Made by a program: the position numbers and the translations under genes
Notes under the pieces: generated by a model
The model's database searches: none
Seen by the model: only the letters and a program-made list of their open reading frames with translations
What the model was told of the DNA's origin: nothing
In this document: in pieces, positions 62,938 through 64,000 of the stretch
How positions within the stretch are numbered: the stretch's first letter is position 1
How the letters are laid out: each line of letters starts with the position of its first letter
DNA from: CAYSEW01 sp964430245
GTDB taxonomy: Bacteria; Bacteroidota; Bacteroidia; Flavobacteriales_D; Parvicellaceae
Assembly (NCBI GenBank): GCA_964430245.1
Contig: CAYSEW010000003.1
Location: 62,001 to 126,000, forward strand
Direction of reading: 5' to 3'
Length of the DNA stretch: 64,000 nt

Positions 62938-64000
62938 ATGCTATTTTCTCTCTATAGAGAAACTTTTTCTGCAATGATTCAAATGGTCTGTATACATAAT
63001 ATACATATCCATCAATCACCTTTACTTTTTCTACATACCTAAATCCCAATTCAAAATAATTTATAGGCTTACCAGTATTAAGGTCAATCGACTTTAGAAT
63101 AGTAATACCTCCTTTATGATAAATACCCAAAATATTTTTTAAAATAGGATCCTGCACTAATGGTTGATTCCATTTATCTTTCTTGTTTTTATGATGATAG
63201 CTTATTGGAATTGAATCTACAGGTTTTCTACTAATATCATATTTGAATAGCAAGTCATTGTAATGATCAAATATTAAAACAGTATCATTCTTTACAAATA
63301 ATGGTGCATATACCGGCTGATACAAAATATCCTGTGTGAAAAAAGAAGCTCCTATCCAAATTTCTTTATCAATCCCTGTCGCCTGCTCTTTTCTGTAAGC
63401 CCATAATTTATCTCTACCACTAACGTATTTAAATTGAGCACGGTACAATTCCATCATAAAATCATCTCTTACTTCTCTCATAAGAAAATGAGAAGTATCA
63501 TCCTTAATAGTAGCATAAAACCTAACTTCTGGATACAATTCATTGTAATTACTATAGAAATATTGATTTTCAAGTGTATCGATTACTCGATGATAAAATC
63601 CATAAAAGTCTTTTTCATCTACTGATAAAAGTTCGATTTTATTAGCAATATTATTTACCTTGACATGAAATACTCCGGTTTCTGTAATTACAAACACCCT
63701 ATCTGCAAAGTCTTTATAAAGAGATATAGCTTTCCCTGGAACAATATAGCTATGGATCATATCCTCTAACCCATCAGTTAATACTATTTTTGATCCCTTT
63801 TTAAGGTTTTTCTCATACAAAAGTAAAATCAGCCTATTATTATCGATCAATTCAAAATCTTCCACTGAAAATCGTTGATTTCCATAAATAGTATCAATTT
63901 TTTTGGATGTAACTGTAAACTGTTTTAGCAAATTATCATCAAGAATCGTCTTTTTATATTCTAGAGTATCATTTTGCCTAATGTTTTTAAACCACCTACT
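62930..64000 (-). CDS. Unknown protein, truncated by the right edge of the window
   Basis: The frame stays open to base 64000 (reading WFKNIRQNDTLEYKK before the first possible start at 63931), so the gene begins outside the window. The 357 residues seen are a run of beta strands with regular spacing (for example LILLLYEKN and IHSYIVPGKAISLYKDFAD), perhaps part of a beta-propeller. No known domain, signal sequence or catalytic motif is recognised in this portion. It is convergent with the SixA-like gene. Confidence 0.7.
   Translation of the reverse strand, partial: SRWFKNIRQNDTLEYKKTILDDNLLKQFTVTSKKIDTIYGNQRFSVEDFELIDNNRLILLLYEKNLKKGSKIVLTDGLEDMIHSYIVPGKAISLYKDFADRVFVITETGVFHVKVNNIANKIELLSVDEKDFYGFYHRVIDTLENQYFYSNYNELYPEVRFYATIKDDTSHFLMREVRDDFMMELYRAQFKYVSGRDKLWAYRKEQATGIDKEIWIGASFFTQDILYQPVYAPLFVKNDTVLIFDHYNDLLFKYDISRKPVDSIPISYHHKNKKDKWNQPLVQDPILKNILGIYHKGGITILKSIDLNTGKPINYFELGFRYVEKVKVIDGYVYYVYRPFESLQKKFLYREKIAFN

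Overview
The window is chromosomal DNA of low GC from a Bacteroidota bacterium, most likely a free-living, probably marine, flavobacterium (Flavobacteriales, Crocinitomicaceae/Cryomorphaceae-like; this is inference). The support is type IX secretion (T9SS) C-terminal sorting domains on several secreted proteins, a gingipain-like C25 peptidase, a GLPGLI protein, 7TM-DISM and TPR proteins ending in SpoIIE phosphatases, bacillithiol synthesis (BshC), and -7 promoter boxes of the Bacteroidota form TAnnTTTG. There are no insertion sequences, prophage genes, CRISPR arrays or rRNA genes. One tRNA (Ser-GCT) is present. No gap between genes exceeds 300 bases. Genes at both edges are cut by the window.

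Layout. 1-12.7 kb: a truncated Ig-repeat/PKD secreted protein, a glutathione peroxidase, an OppA-like lipoprotein, mtaB, a TonB-receptor-like barrel overlapping a GLPGLI gene, a 7TM-DISM SpoIIE phosphatase and a lone MoxR ATPase. 12.8-24.2 kb: hutG-hutF, which end histidine breakdown with release of formate, two tandem front-end-type fatty acid desaturases, and a formate operon (fhs, fdhD, a fused FdsG-FdsB subunit, formate dehydrogenase alpha). 24.4-30.2 kb: a nitrogen-storage cassette with isoaspartyl peptidase, cyanophycinase, cyanophycin synthetase and a saccharopine dehydrogenase-like protein. 30.3-34 kb: a probable sigma-54 promoter, a DUF4476 gene and a DUF423 gene, then a porin / FMN-binding protein / membrane protein trio that looks like an extracytosolic flavin redox module. 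34-45 kb: bshC, a divergent Nramp-family transporter, a T9SS cargo protein, a YwqK-like protein and a 1,696-residue repeat protein. 45-56 kb: a candidate structured ncRNA, small membrane proteins, HMG-CoA lyase, the C25 peptidase, prfC, a NUDIX gene, DUF2490 and two convergent CotH-kinase genes. 55-64 kb: a VOC protein, 2-Cys peroxiredoxin and divergent katG, a TPR-SpoIIE phosphatase, tRNA-Ser, a thiolase, a SixA-like phosphatase and a truncated unknown gene.

How it fits together. The clearest metabolic theme is nitrogen and one-carbon handling. HutF/HutG yield glutamate and formate, the formate can enter folate through Fhs or be oxidised to CO2 with NADH by the NAD-type dehydrogenase, and surplus Arg/Asp can be stored as cyanophycin and recovered by CphB plus isoaspartyl peptidase. 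The second theme is the cell surface: T9SS cargo, CotH kinases, beta-barrels and the flavin trio. The items I consider most worth following are the porin-FMN-membrane trio, the giant protein with two separate repeat families, the desaturase whose reading frame points to an ATT start, the candidate ncRNA at 45.2 kb, and the Nramp protein lacking the canonical metal-site motif.
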